NCBI GenBank assembly: GCA_022539475.1
Contig: VCMS01000226.1
Span: forward strand, 1-64,000
Origin: Gracilaria domingensis
Taxonomy: Eukaryota; Rhodophyta; Florideophyceae; Gracilariales; Gracilariaceae
DNA length: 64,000 nucleotides
Direction of reading: 5' to 3'
Part shown: one piece after another, positions 1 to 8,223 of the stretch
Layout: each line of letters begins with the position of its first letter
How positions within the stretch are numbered: position 1 is the first letter of the stretch
The notes under the pieces: model-generated
What the model was told of the DNA's origin: nothing
What the model saw: only the letters and a program-made list of their open reading frames with translations
The model's database searches: none
Made by a program: the position numbers and the translations under genes

Positions 1-887
1 GAATTGTGCGATAATTCCCAAACTCAGCAAAGTATACCCCGTAACTGAGCTATCTTCCATCTTGAATCTGGAGCCCCGGAGAGTCTACCATTTTAGCCGA
101 AAGGCTTTTGTACCCAAAGATAAGATCTCTTAAGCGATAGCTTTCTCAGCTGAAAGCTTCACTTTTTACTAATTCATAAAACATGTTTTCTACCCCCTTT
201 TGAAAAGAAATCTCCCTCACAAAATATAATTAAATTATAATCAAATTTTGGCATGCATCGGCACTCTATCCAAGAACAATTTGAGACCGTCTACGATATA
301 CTTAACAAACAATCTGAGCTCCTTTCAAAAAATCAAATCGTAGCAGACTTTTGACAAAATCAAACGGTAGCAGAGACTTCTCTCATTTAAAATCATAGAA
401 AATGACAAGTACCGGAGTTCGAGAGCTCTTTCGATCCTCTTGCACCCTTAGAGACTGTGTACGAAGATCGCGCGAGCAAATTCTCGGCTTTCTCTCGTTA
501 TGAAAACTCGGCTACACCAGTTCTTAGTGTAAATGTCTTAATGCAGTAGCCCGCGGAAAACCACGTGCACAGCACTCTAACGTAGCCCACTCGTACAGCA
601 AAATGCACTGGGAGATATATGACACTGTCTGAGTACAAACCCGGCTGTCGTTTAAACCAGGCTGGTTGCTCTGTGGGAGAAGAGCCGCCGATGTTTATTG
701 CTGCCGTACGCTGTATTTTCTAGAGGCATACGTTTCAAATTATGTTGCAAGAGCTGGTGCGCAACATTTGAGCGCACCACTCCAACCCAAAAAAACACAC
801 CGCGTTTTCCCACCTACCGCTTAGAACTCTCGATCACACTCTTTCCTCTACGTGTTATTTACAACCTTCTACAGTTTTGCGCATACA
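1..887. other. No recognised gene
   Basis: I see no open frame with recognisable protein signal on either strand. Composition is mixed and moderately AT-rich up to about 420, then more balanced. The stretch may hold the left end of the transposon whose accessory ORF starts near 1259, but I could not find a convincing terminal inverted repeat. Confidence 0.5.
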
Positions 888-1310
888 ATGAACAACAAAG
901 ACGAAATGGAGTTTGTAGATCATGCGATGGACCGCGCTATATTGTATAATGAGCTTTTGCCCCTATCCACCAACTGACCAACATCCACCTTAAACACTAC
1001 GCCCCTAAAATCAACATTCCAGACTCTGTCCCTAAAAACAGTCCAGAAAGAACTCAACTTTACTTGTGACTACATCTGCGCAAAACTTGGTGCTGAGCTC
1101 GCTTCTCGTCTCCGCCGTATGCGTCGGTCTACAACTGGGACCAATGAGGTGCTCCCTTCGCGTGTTATGCTTCACATTCACGTTAAGCTAGCGCTAAACA
1201 TTCTCCTCTACTCTCTGATGACCAGGATTGACGGCAAAAATGGAGTGCTCATCTTCATATGGAAAAAAGACTACAGATGGCTACTGTACTCGACAGAAGT
1301 ACGCTTCTAA
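888..1310 (+). pseudogene. Decayed ORF of unknown identity upstream of the Harbinger-like accessory ORF
   Basis: One forward frame from the ATG at 888 to the stop at 1310 reads like former coding sequence, with amphipathic and basic segments (for example KTVQKELNF and AELASRLRRMRR), broken by one TGA at about 975. It overlaps the start of the next ORF in a different frame. I do not recognise the product. It may be a first exon or leader ORF of the same transposon, or chance. The case rests only on the character of the translation. Confidence 0.25.
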
Positions 1311-2449
1311 AACGTCTGCGAAGTAATAACGATGGTAAGTTGTTCACTCTTGAACTGTCTCTCTCGGAATGTGACGAAGTCGAGAAGCTAGGAGGGGGAG
1401 CTACTTTGGATTTTCAGCGTGGTTCGAAAGAGCAGCAAACTAAACAGAAGCCTCCGGATTTTTCCGAGAATGATTTCGCAAGACTTTTGCTGTTGGTGAG
1501 AGACGATGAGAAAGCAAAGAGGCAGATATATGTGCTTTCTTCTACACTTACTAGGGCGCAACAGGATTCGGGAATAAGGCAAGGTGATCTGTGAGAGCGT
1601 ATTGCGAAGCGTTTTAACTGTACAGATTTCGCCCCGATAGAGGATTTTCTTCCACCGGTATCTGAGGTTGTGCCAAGTTTGCCGCCATTAGCTAAACGAA
1701 GTGGGCAAAAACGTGCGGAGGTGTGACGGGAAAACAAAACTCTATTGACAAGAACAGTTGCAAATTATGAAGTCTCTGGAAATAACGGAGAGCTGCCGTT
1801 CATGGATTTTTGCCACAGAACATCTCGGTCACAAGTTCTCTCTGCTGTAGGGCGCAGTATTTATTTAACGTACTGCGTCATTCGCTTGGATTACGAAGAC
1901 GTTGATCGCCTTGTCGGGCAATTTTTGACTCGAAGGTTACCTGATAATGCGGGTGGGAGCCTGGGCGTGCGTAGGGATTTGAATGCTTTCAGTGGAAAGC
2001 GTCGGAGGCATTCGAGTGGTGGTGAGCCATCTACTGCTTCCAAGAGAACAAAATCTGCTCGTAGTAGCAGTGATCCGGTTTTTGATGGGGCGGTCACCGA
2101 GATGACTTCGTCTATGAATATGTTTGCGGGCATTTATAAGGAGAAGGTTGATAGGAAGAAAGAGGATCGTGCTGAAAGAAAGCAAAAGGAGGCTGAAGCT
2201 CAGGCTGCGTTGAAAGCTGCAGCCCAAAGCGAGACGATGGAAGAAAGTGTGGAAAGGATAATGTCTTCTATGAAGGTATGTGGTGCGTTTGAAGAGGCTC
2301 ACGCAAAATATCGCGACGCGGTTGCGCGAAACCTTGACCCTGATTATATCGCTCACCTGAAACGGCAATGCGAAAGTATCAAGTTGTTTTCCTACAACAT
2401 GCAGAGCGACATCATGAAAGCCGCTGGAAAGAGTAGTGGCGAAGATTAG
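1259..2449 (+). pseudogene. Myb/SANT-like accessory protein of a PIF/Harbinger-type DNA transposon, two nonsense codons
   Basis: A single forward frame runs from the ATG at 1259 (or MATV at 1277) to the stop at 2449, interrupted by TGA at 1592-1594 and TGA at 1724-1726. Both stops fall where Trp fits the context (L-x-ERIAKRFN and EV-x-RENK), so both look like TGG to TGA changes. Residues about 65-125 (DFSENDFARLLLLV, then TRAQQDSG, then ERIAKRFN) have the layout of the trihelix/Myb-SANT-like DNA-binding domain that accompanies Harbinger transposases. A basic, Ser-rich stretch follows (KRRRHSSGG to TKSARSSSD), then a charged coiled coil (KEKVDRKKEDRAERKQKEAE) and a helical C-terminus. In Harbinger elements the accessory protein helps the transposase enter the nucleus and bind the ends. 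A Harbinger transposase lies at 6.6-7.9 kb on the other strand; whether both belong to one element is unknown. Confidence 0.5.
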
Positions 2450-2861
2450 TATCCTGTGGCGTTGTTCCTTGTAGTTCTTGCGATTTGTTTATGGGTTTAC
2501 TTTTACTTCGATAAAGGCTTTTCACGATCTCCCTTAGATATTTGTCTCTGTGTCGTAGTACGAACGACAGCGCCTATGAAATACGTACCTCCCTCTTACG
2601 CGCTCCTTCCTACCAGCCTCGCTTCCCCATACCCTATAGAGTTCTTTTCATAGGTTAACTGTTAAGCACACAATCATGTCCACGTGCGTGCTGACAAAGA
2701 GACGGGCAGCAACGCTCAAAAGAGGCGCTCGTGGAAGGTAGAACAAATATGGATCCGTCTAGGATACCGACGGTACAGCCTTTTCACGCACTGGACTGAG
2801 TACAGTGGACTGAACGTCGTGACGGTCGAGCTCCATCGCCGTCACCGCAGTTCCGCTCCCT
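2450..2861. other. No recognised gene
   Basis: Between the accessory ORF and the point at about 2862 where eIF3c similarity stops I see nothing recognisable. The open frame of the eIF3c piece runs on to 2784 but its last 25 or so residues no longer resemble eIF3c. Confidence 0.5.
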
Positions 2862-3837
2862 GATGAAGTCCAAATTGATGTGCATGTGATACGGTATCTG
2901 CCGCCTTGCTTCAGCTTTCTCTTGCTCTGGGGTCTTCTCATACCCACGCTGTTGAGCTTTGCCTTGGGCAAGCAACTCTTTCATCCTTGATAGTCCGCCA
3001 CCACTACCACCATAGCTCAGAGAGCAAAGCTCTTGTAGGCACGCATGTGCTTCCCAGGCCTTGCCGGTTCTGAATGCACACAAACCAAGTTGATTCATCG
3101 CGCGATTAAACATAACTTGCAAAGGAATGTCCGATTCTGCAATCATTTCTTGTAGATGGGGCATCAGTAGCATCTCGCGCAGCGTAGAAGCGGTTTTCAA
3201 GAGCTTGCTTGTAGATATGCGCAAGCATCACCATTGACTTGGCACGATCATCCCCATACCGGTAGACTAGTGCAGCAAGCTCCGTTAAAGATTTATCTGA
3301 GGCCTTTCGACCAAACAACTCTTTAACGCTCTCGTTCAGTTCTTCACTCTTGTAGTACATGTGCTTGACGCGACGAGCGGCCACACGTGCAGCACGAGAT
3401 CGGAGTGAATTGAGTCGCCCTTCATCTGGTTCCATCTTCGATTCCTCACGCTCGGCGGCATTTTCATAGTATGACTGCACCTCCGAGGCAAGATCTAAAA
3501 GAAGAACCTCATCCTTGAGGCGCTCCGCATATTCCAGAGCATATGCATCCGTATGTTGCCAAGCGCGGAACAGCTCATCGTCAAATCTTTCAAAGTTGGA
3601 AACGACATCTCCGCCGACGATTATCTGCCCTTCGGCGTCCACCTCAGTCTTCTTCACTTGTTCCTCAGCCGCAGTTGGAACTGCCATTCCAACCAAGGTC
3701 TCACCTGAAGGATCAACAATTTCAGCAGGGCCAGTTCCCTTTAAAATGATGCTGGGATCCTCACCGCAAACATCAGCTTCATCTGCTTCAAAGCGAATAC
3801 CCGGAAAATGCTCACGCGCTAAAGCAATGACTTTCAT
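2862..3837 (-). pseudogene. Translation initiation factor eIF3 subunit c, internal fragment
   Basis: Read on the minus strand, this matches the middle of eIF3c, a scaffold subunit of the eIF3 complex that loads mRNA on the 40S ribosome. Recognisable blocks in family order are [67 protein letters not shown], then [40 protein letters not shown] and [14 protein letters not shown]. The first part is in frame with the SOF1 piece upstream. Near 3165-3180, between AARD and MLLMPHLQE, the frame shifts by one base. The N-terminal third and the whole C-terminal PCI domain are missing, so it cannot work as eIF3c. GC content falls sharply to the left of 3840 compared with the SOF1 part, as expected if two unrelated genes were joined. 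Confidence 0.8.
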
Positions 3838-4691
3838 GTCGTACGCGTAGCAGTTGTGGTCGTCGTTGGCGGCGACAAAGTTAAAGGGCTCGACCGGGTT
3901 CCACGAGATGTCGTTGGTGCGCATGACGAGCACGAGCGTGCGGATGGGCGACTTGGCGCGCACGTCGTACAGCACGATGGAGCGGTCGGCGCCCGCCGAG
4001 GCCAGAATGTCGCCCTCCACCGGGTTCCAGCGCACGCAGTGCAGAGAGTCGACGGCGCGCGACAGCGACAGCACGGGCGCCGAGCGGCTCTCGTTCCACA
4101 GCTGCACGACGGAGGCGGCGGTGGCGAAACAGGCGCAGCGGTAGCTGGCGTGCACGCACGCCGGCGCGCCCGCGCTGGAGCCGTAGCGCTGCAGCGGAGG
4201 CGGCGGAGACGGCGGCGGCGCCGGCACCGGCGCCGCGTCGTCGACATTCCGCTCCGGCACGCGCGCGCTGTACACCAAGCCGGCGTCCGTGCAGAAGAGC
4301 AGGCGGCGCGAGTCGCACGAGAACGACACGGCGCGCACGAACGCGGCGGGCTTGAGCGCGAGCGCGAGGCGCGGCGCGCGGCTGGGAAGGTGCCACAGGC
4401 GCAGCTCGCCGTCGGCGGCGCCGGAGGCCAGCAGCGCGACGCCGGCGCGCGAGGGCGCCACGCCGTAGTTGCCGTCCGCCTGTGGAGGCGCGCACGTGAA
4501 CAGGAACGGGCGCGCCAGCAGCCGGTTGAGCTTGGCGGCCGCCACCGCACGCGCCACGTCCAGCTGCCGCGCCGGCGCGTGCAGCGAGCGCGCGCGGTTG
4601 ACACGGAAGCGCGAGCGCGCCGGCGCGCCGGCGCGCCGTCGTGGCGGCCGGACCACTCGGAGTCATAGCGCGACAGCACGCGCAGCCGCAT
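3838..4691 (-). pseudogene. SOF1/DCAF13 WD40 protein, N-terminal part fused to eIF3c
   Basis: Product resembles Sof1/DCAF13, a WD40 component of the U3 snoRNP/SSU processome needed for 18S rRNA maturation. The family start (M-x-LRVLSRYDSEWS, ATG at 4691) is in one frame; after an 8-bp GC repeat at about 4615-4645 the match continues in another frame (HAPARQLDVARAVAAAKLNR, then LLARPF). WD repeats follow: LASGAADGELRLWHL, FVRAVSF, VVQLWNE, HCVRWNPVEGDILASAGADR, SIVLYDVRAKSPIRTL, DISWNPVEPFNFVAANDDHN and CYAYDM. Here, at about residue 270 of a family length near 440, the match ends and eIF3c sequence follows in frame. The last three or so WD repeats and the conserved Sof1 tail are absent, so a full beta-propeller is not encoded. 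A Pro-rich insert (PPPSPPPP) sits between two repeats. Confidence 0.8.
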
Positions 4692-5136
4692 AGCGAAGAG
4701 GGCGGAGCGCGGAGCGCAGAGATGGTGTGGGCGCGAGTCGGGGGGGGGGAGCGCGCGGCGGCGAATGAAACGGCGACGGCGGCGGCGCGCCAGCGACGGG
4801 GCGCGCGCGTGCACACGCGCGCGCGGCGACTACGTGTGCGCGCGCGCGCGTGCCAAAAGGCGCGTGGCTGAGCGGCGCGCGGCGTTAAAGGCGCGCGAGT
4901 GTAAGCTGCGAGGCCGCGGCGCGGCCGAGATCTCAGCCGCATCTGAGCGCGCGCGCGCGCGCGCCGTTTACGGCAGCGCAGCAGCAAAACAGCCACAGCA
5001 AATAAACAGTAGTACATAGAGTTACACTGCAGCGCGGCGCGCTCCCCGGTGCGCGCCCCCCCCCCCGCGGCGGCGGCGCCGCCGCGTGTGGCTCACAGCG
5101 CGCGGCGCGGATCAGGGGCGCACGCGTGATCCGCGA
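4692..5136. promoter_or_regulatory. GC-rich upstream region of the SOF1 piece with alternating purine-pyrimidine tracts
   Basis: This spacer separates two minus-strand genes. It holds long alternating GC/GT tracts around 4799-4856 and 4947-4968, which can adopt left-handed Z-DNA, a G run at 4741-4749, a C run near 5057-5067 and the palindromic GCGGCGGCGGCGCCGCCGC just after it. A role as CpG-island-like promoter for the SOF1 gene is inference from position and composition. The homeobox gene's 3' end lies at the right border. Confidence 0.4.
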
Positions 5137-6116
5137 TCAAAATCGTTGCATCAGCTTCACGTAGCGCTGCGCCTTCCTCAGCGACCTCAGCTGCTACCCG
5201 TTCGGCGCCACGTACATCGCGCCACCGCCGCCGCCGCCGCCGCCGCCATTGCCGCCACCAACACCACCACCACCACCGCTGCCGCCACCGCGGCCCACGC
5301 TCCAGCCCTCGGGCAGCCGGTCCGGGCCCGAGCCGTCGCGGGCCGCGTCGGCCGCGCCAGCGCCGCAGTGCGCGGCGCTACGGGCGAGCGCACCGTGCGA
5401 GGCGACTCGTCGCCATCCTGCTTGTCCTTGTCGCGCTCTGCCTCGCTGTCAGTGCAGCTGCTGCCGCCGCCAGTACCACCACCTGTGTCGCCCTTGTGCA
5501 CCAGGCTCGCGCCGTCCGCGCGCGAGCCCGCGCCCGCGCCCGCGCTGGCGTCTGCGCTAGCGACCAGCGAAATGTGGCTCGGCGCCCTGGAAACAATCAC
5601 CGCCGAGTACCACGAGCGGCAGATGCCCTTGTCACTCTTCATCACCTCCACGCCATCGCCCACGCCGTACTCGCGCTGCGAACACAGCCGCGGCGTCAGC
5701 GGCGTGGACGTCTCATCGGGCGCGCGGCGCGCAGCGCGCGTCGGCGACACGGCGCGCCGCAGCGGCTGCGCCGGCAGTGGCGCCAGCGGCGCCGCAGCCG
5801 GTGGCGGTTGCGCTTGCGGCGCCGCCAATTGCGCGGGGGCGGCACGGCGCAGCGCCAGCTCGTCCATGCACGTGGCAGCGGCCACCTCCGGAGGATTCTC
5901 CTGCTTCTGGCGCGCGGCGGCGTCGTCGTTCTCGGCATTCTTGTGCGGCACGTGCGCGCGGCGGTTCTTGAACCACAGCATGGCGGAATGGAACGGCATG
6001 TTGATGGCGGCCGAGAGCTGCTGCAGCTCGGCCGACGACGGCGACGTGCTGCGCTCGAACTTGGCCAGCAGGTGCATCGGAATAGGCTCCTGTATCGCTT
6101 CAGTTCGAGCGCGATA
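5137..6116 (-). CDS. Homeodomain protein with Agenet-like segment and possible MBD-like C-terminus; 5' end lost or in another exon
   Basis: The minus-strand frame from 6146 to 5187 encodes a 60-residue homeodomain of normal length (about 6116-5937): L16, F20, P26 and L34 are present and helix 3 reads MLWFKNRRA, with W48, F49, K50, N51 and R53. A segment at about 5675-5575 (YGVGDGVEVMKSDKG then CRSWYSAVIVS) resembles an Agenet/Tudor-like fold. From about 5345 leftwards the reading frame degenerates into Ala/Val runs, whereas the neighbouring frame gives RLPEGWSVG, a long Gly stretch, AMYVAPNG, a TAG (5196-5194), QLRSLRKAQRYVKLMQ and TGA at 5139. That order resembles a methyl-CpG-binding domain with a Gly-rich insertion. 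So one net frameshift and one nonsense codon lie in the 3' part. The homeodomain's first residues are ambiguous: a good acceptor site (TACAG then GAG) at 6090 suggests an upstream exon, or the gene is cut by the adjoining pseudouridine-enzyme piece. Probable nuclear DNA- or chromatin-binding protein. Confidence 0.6.
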
Positions 6117-6628
6117 TGGCGAAAGTTTTCTCCAGCTCTTCGGCACTTGGGCTGAGGTCTGGCATTTTGCTTGCAGTGCCTATTCCAGCTCAATACAGTT
6201 CTGATGCGCAGCTCATTCGTGCGGCAGAACAGCGTGCTTTAGATGAGCTTTCGCGAAAGAAACTCGCTTCCAACCAGGTCACTCCGTTTCTTCTAAGGAG
6301 AGTCGCCGAGCTCACTCATGGTGTTTCTGTTCGAGAAAATGTAGCGCTGGCGGACAATAATGTAGCGGTTGCTTTACGTGTGGCGGTTCATCTGTCTTAG
6401 ACAGAGCGAGGGTCTTCTTTGGGAGTCCATTATAAGCATGGGCGTCCGCATGTGCTTGTGATTGGTGGCACGGCTCTTGATGTTCATTGCGATCCTCGTT
6501 CTATCTTACTGCCACATACTTCATATATTGGCGCTGTCCGAGTTTTTGCTGGTGGTGTTGTTCGAAATATTGCTCACGCTGCCTCTACGCATGGTAGAGA
6601 AAACGTTACCTTTGTTTCTTGTCAACAT
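6086..6628 (+). pseudogene. Fragment of bifunctional pseudouridine-5'-phosphate glycosidase / pseudouridine kinase
   Basis: The forward frame gives the C-terminal part of a PsuG/IndA-type pseudouridine-5'-phosphate glycosidase (LGLRSGILLAVPIP, then VTPFLLRRVAELTHG, then ENVALADNN), a TAG at 6398-6400, and in the same frame the N-terminus of a PfkB-family kinase (HVLVIGGTALDVH, then FAGGVVRNIAHA and ENVTFVS). In fungi and many other eukaryotes the two enzymes are fused in just this order; together they break down pseudouridine from RNA. Here only the junction of the two domains survives: the glycosidase catalytic part and most of the kinase are gone. The left end meets the homeobox gene at about 6086-6092. 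The right end stops at about 6625, next to the last codon of the Harbinger transposase. The TAG is what a CAG codon would give after one C-to-T change. Confidence 0.75.
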
Positions 6629-7870
6629 CTAAAGATTGTGCGTAGGACGCAAGAGACCTTCCTCCTTTGCAATGTTCAGAAGAAGGTCGCGAGTGAAATT
6701 CACATCCAGATTAGTTGCGTTCTGATATAAAGGGCCTGCGCTGCTCTTTACACGAGAATGCCAGTCTCGTGACTCCTTTCTAATCTGTTCAAGCTCTGCT
6801 TTATCATAAACATACTCAGGAATACCTTCGCAATTGATACAAAAATTGTGCAGTATCATTCCAGTGGCAATAATAGGAACACAGTCGTGAACTGTGTAGT
6901 TCAGTTCCGCGTTATAAAAGACCGGCCACCGACGCTTGAGGATACCAAATGCTTGCTCCACATGTATACGCATCGAGGACAAGAAGAAGTTAGTCGCACT
7001 TTCAAACACACCTACGTTTTTGCCTGGAAAAGGCGATAGTAAATGGTTTGAAAGCATGTACGCATTGTCCCCAACAAGATAATATCCCAAGAGAAGCTTT
7101 CCTGCCTCCAAAAACCTGGCAAGTAGGGACATTTCATATGCTAAAGAGTCATTTGTCGAGCCAACCGCCATAGCTGAAAAGTCCAAAAAGCGATATCGTG
7201 AGTCAACAACAGCCTGTACGGGTATAGAGAAGAAGCCCTTTCTGCAGAAGAAACTTGCAGGATTCTCAAAAGCACGTGGCTTTCGAATTCTCATACAAAT
7301 GCCATCTAAGGCACCAATGCAACCTGAAAATGGGTTAGAGTACTTTCGAGACGTTTTGAAGCCGAGGCTGAGTTTTTCAAGTTCTGCAGGATCTTCCGGT
7401 ATTTTGGGTAGTGTCATCGTTTCCGTCAGAGCAGAAATAAATGTCTTGAAGCACTTGTGGACACTGCTCTTGCTGATCTTATACGCCAGCATAAGATCAT
7501 GTACGCTAGCACCAGCCATAATACGAACTCCGATTGCCACTCTTACCTTGGCCTGAATTGAAGGACAATCTAAAGGAGATCTCTCTGTAACAAATGAACT
7601 TTGCAGTAGAGTGTGGTAGAGTTTGTTGAACGTAGTACGGCTGATTCTAAAGGCGCCGAAGAAATCAGAGTCGGTATACATCGAGGTCAGCGATTCGAAT
7701 GTCGGTTTATTTGTCGGAAATTTAGTTGCGTTACGTTTTTGTAGCTGTTGCTTTCTGCGATGAATGAGAAGTATTAGTAGGAAGGCAAATCTGTGCATGA
7801 ATTGTCCGATGTCATCATCCTCTGACGACGAAGATGAAGATGTTGCCATGGAAGTGATTTGAGAATCCAT
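6629..7870 (-). CDS. PIF/Harbinger (HARBI1-like) DDE transposase
   Basis: An uninterrupted 413-codon frame encodes a HARBI1-type nuclease. The three catalytic acids are in the expected contexts: D189 in GALDG, D268 in LVGDNAYML and E305 in HVEQAFGILKRRW. The family blocks YRFLDFSAMAVGSTND and the N-terminal helix-turn-helix-like region (HDLMLAYKISKSSVHKCF) are present. Length is normal for the family (about 350-420 residues). It begins with a Ser-rich, acidic stretch. Its stop codon (TAG, 6631-6629) is directly followed by sequence of the pseudouridine-enzyme fragment, so the transposon's own terminal sequence on that side is missing or lies farther away. As the frame is open with all catalytic residues, the protein could be functional, or the copy is recent. 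Confidence 0.85.
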   Translation of the reverse strand: MDSQITSMATSSSSSSEDDDIGQFMHRFAFLLILLIHRRKQQLQKRNATKFPTNKPTFESLTSMYTDSDFFGAFRISRTTFNKLYHTLLQSSFVTERSPLDCPSIQAKVRVAIGVRIMAGASVHDLMLAYKISKSSVHKCFKTFISALTETMTLPKIPEDPAELEKLSLGFKTSRKYSNPFSGCIGALDGICMRIRKPRAFENPASFFCRKGFFSIPVQAVVDSRYRFLDFSAMAVGSTNDSLAYEMSLLARFLEAGKLLLGYYLVGDNAYMLSNHLLSPFPGKNVGVFESATNFFLSSMRIHVEQAFGILKRRWPVFYNAELNYTVHDCVPIIATGMILHNFCINCEGIPEYVYDKAELEQIRKESRDWHSRVKSSAGPLYQNATNLDVNFTRDLLLNIAKEEGLLRPTHNL

Positions 7871-8218
7871 TAGAAAAGCTGGCTACACAATTTCGTTAGA
7901 GACGGTTTCGCGCGATATTCCACTGTGATTGTGGATCTGCCGGCAGTGCGACAACGATACCGTGGTACCATCACTGCGCATCACGCTGATACACTGTGCT
8001 ACAAGGACAGTGGCACAGTGTCAGACACTGTCTGTGCTTGTGCTACAAGCAGCGTTGCTGTGATGTTTTTGGTTCGTTTGACTTTTATTTTTATCGAAAT
8101 TGGAAAAAGTAGGTATGCCGACAGTTGCCGAAAGGTTCTCTGACGGTCATGAGGCTGTTGAGAGTAAGTGTCCTTCGTGAAGGGGCTTTGAAGCGTCGTA
8201 ACGGGAAGAATTTGAGCG
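7871..8218. other. 5' flank of the Harbinger transposase and left flank of the Ty3/gypsy insertion
   Basis: No gene recognised. The first part is upstream of the transposase; the part next to 8218 is the left half of the target site of the Ty3/gypsy element and should therefore continue into the pogo-like transposon remnant seen at 20593. A short inverted sequence (GTGTCAGACAC near 8019) is present. I could not define the border between the two DNA transposons. Confidence 0.4.
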
Positions 8219-8223
8219 AACCA

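Noticed and set aside
3834-5017. Long Arg/Ala-rich frames on both strands over the GC-rich SOF1 region
   Set aside because: They are shadows of the WD40 reading frame in GC-rich DNA; their composition is repetitive and no family matches, apart from the first 16 residues of the SOF1 start, which I used.
5086-6204. Forward ORF of 372 codons opposite the homeobox gene
   Set aside because: Ala/Thr/Ser low-complexity translation caused by high GC; the minus strand holds a clear homeodomain.
1592-6400. A variant genetic code (TGA as Trp or TAG as Gln)
   Set aside because: The intact XRN and diacylglycerol kinase genes end in TGA, and the intact transposase ends in TAG. In-frame stops occur only in genes that are damaged in other ways as well.
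1259-7870. Accessory ORF and transposase as two ends of a single Harbinger element
   Set aside because: Attractive, but I found no terminal inverted repeats, and several host gene pieces lie between. Kept only as a hypothesis in the mosaic finding.
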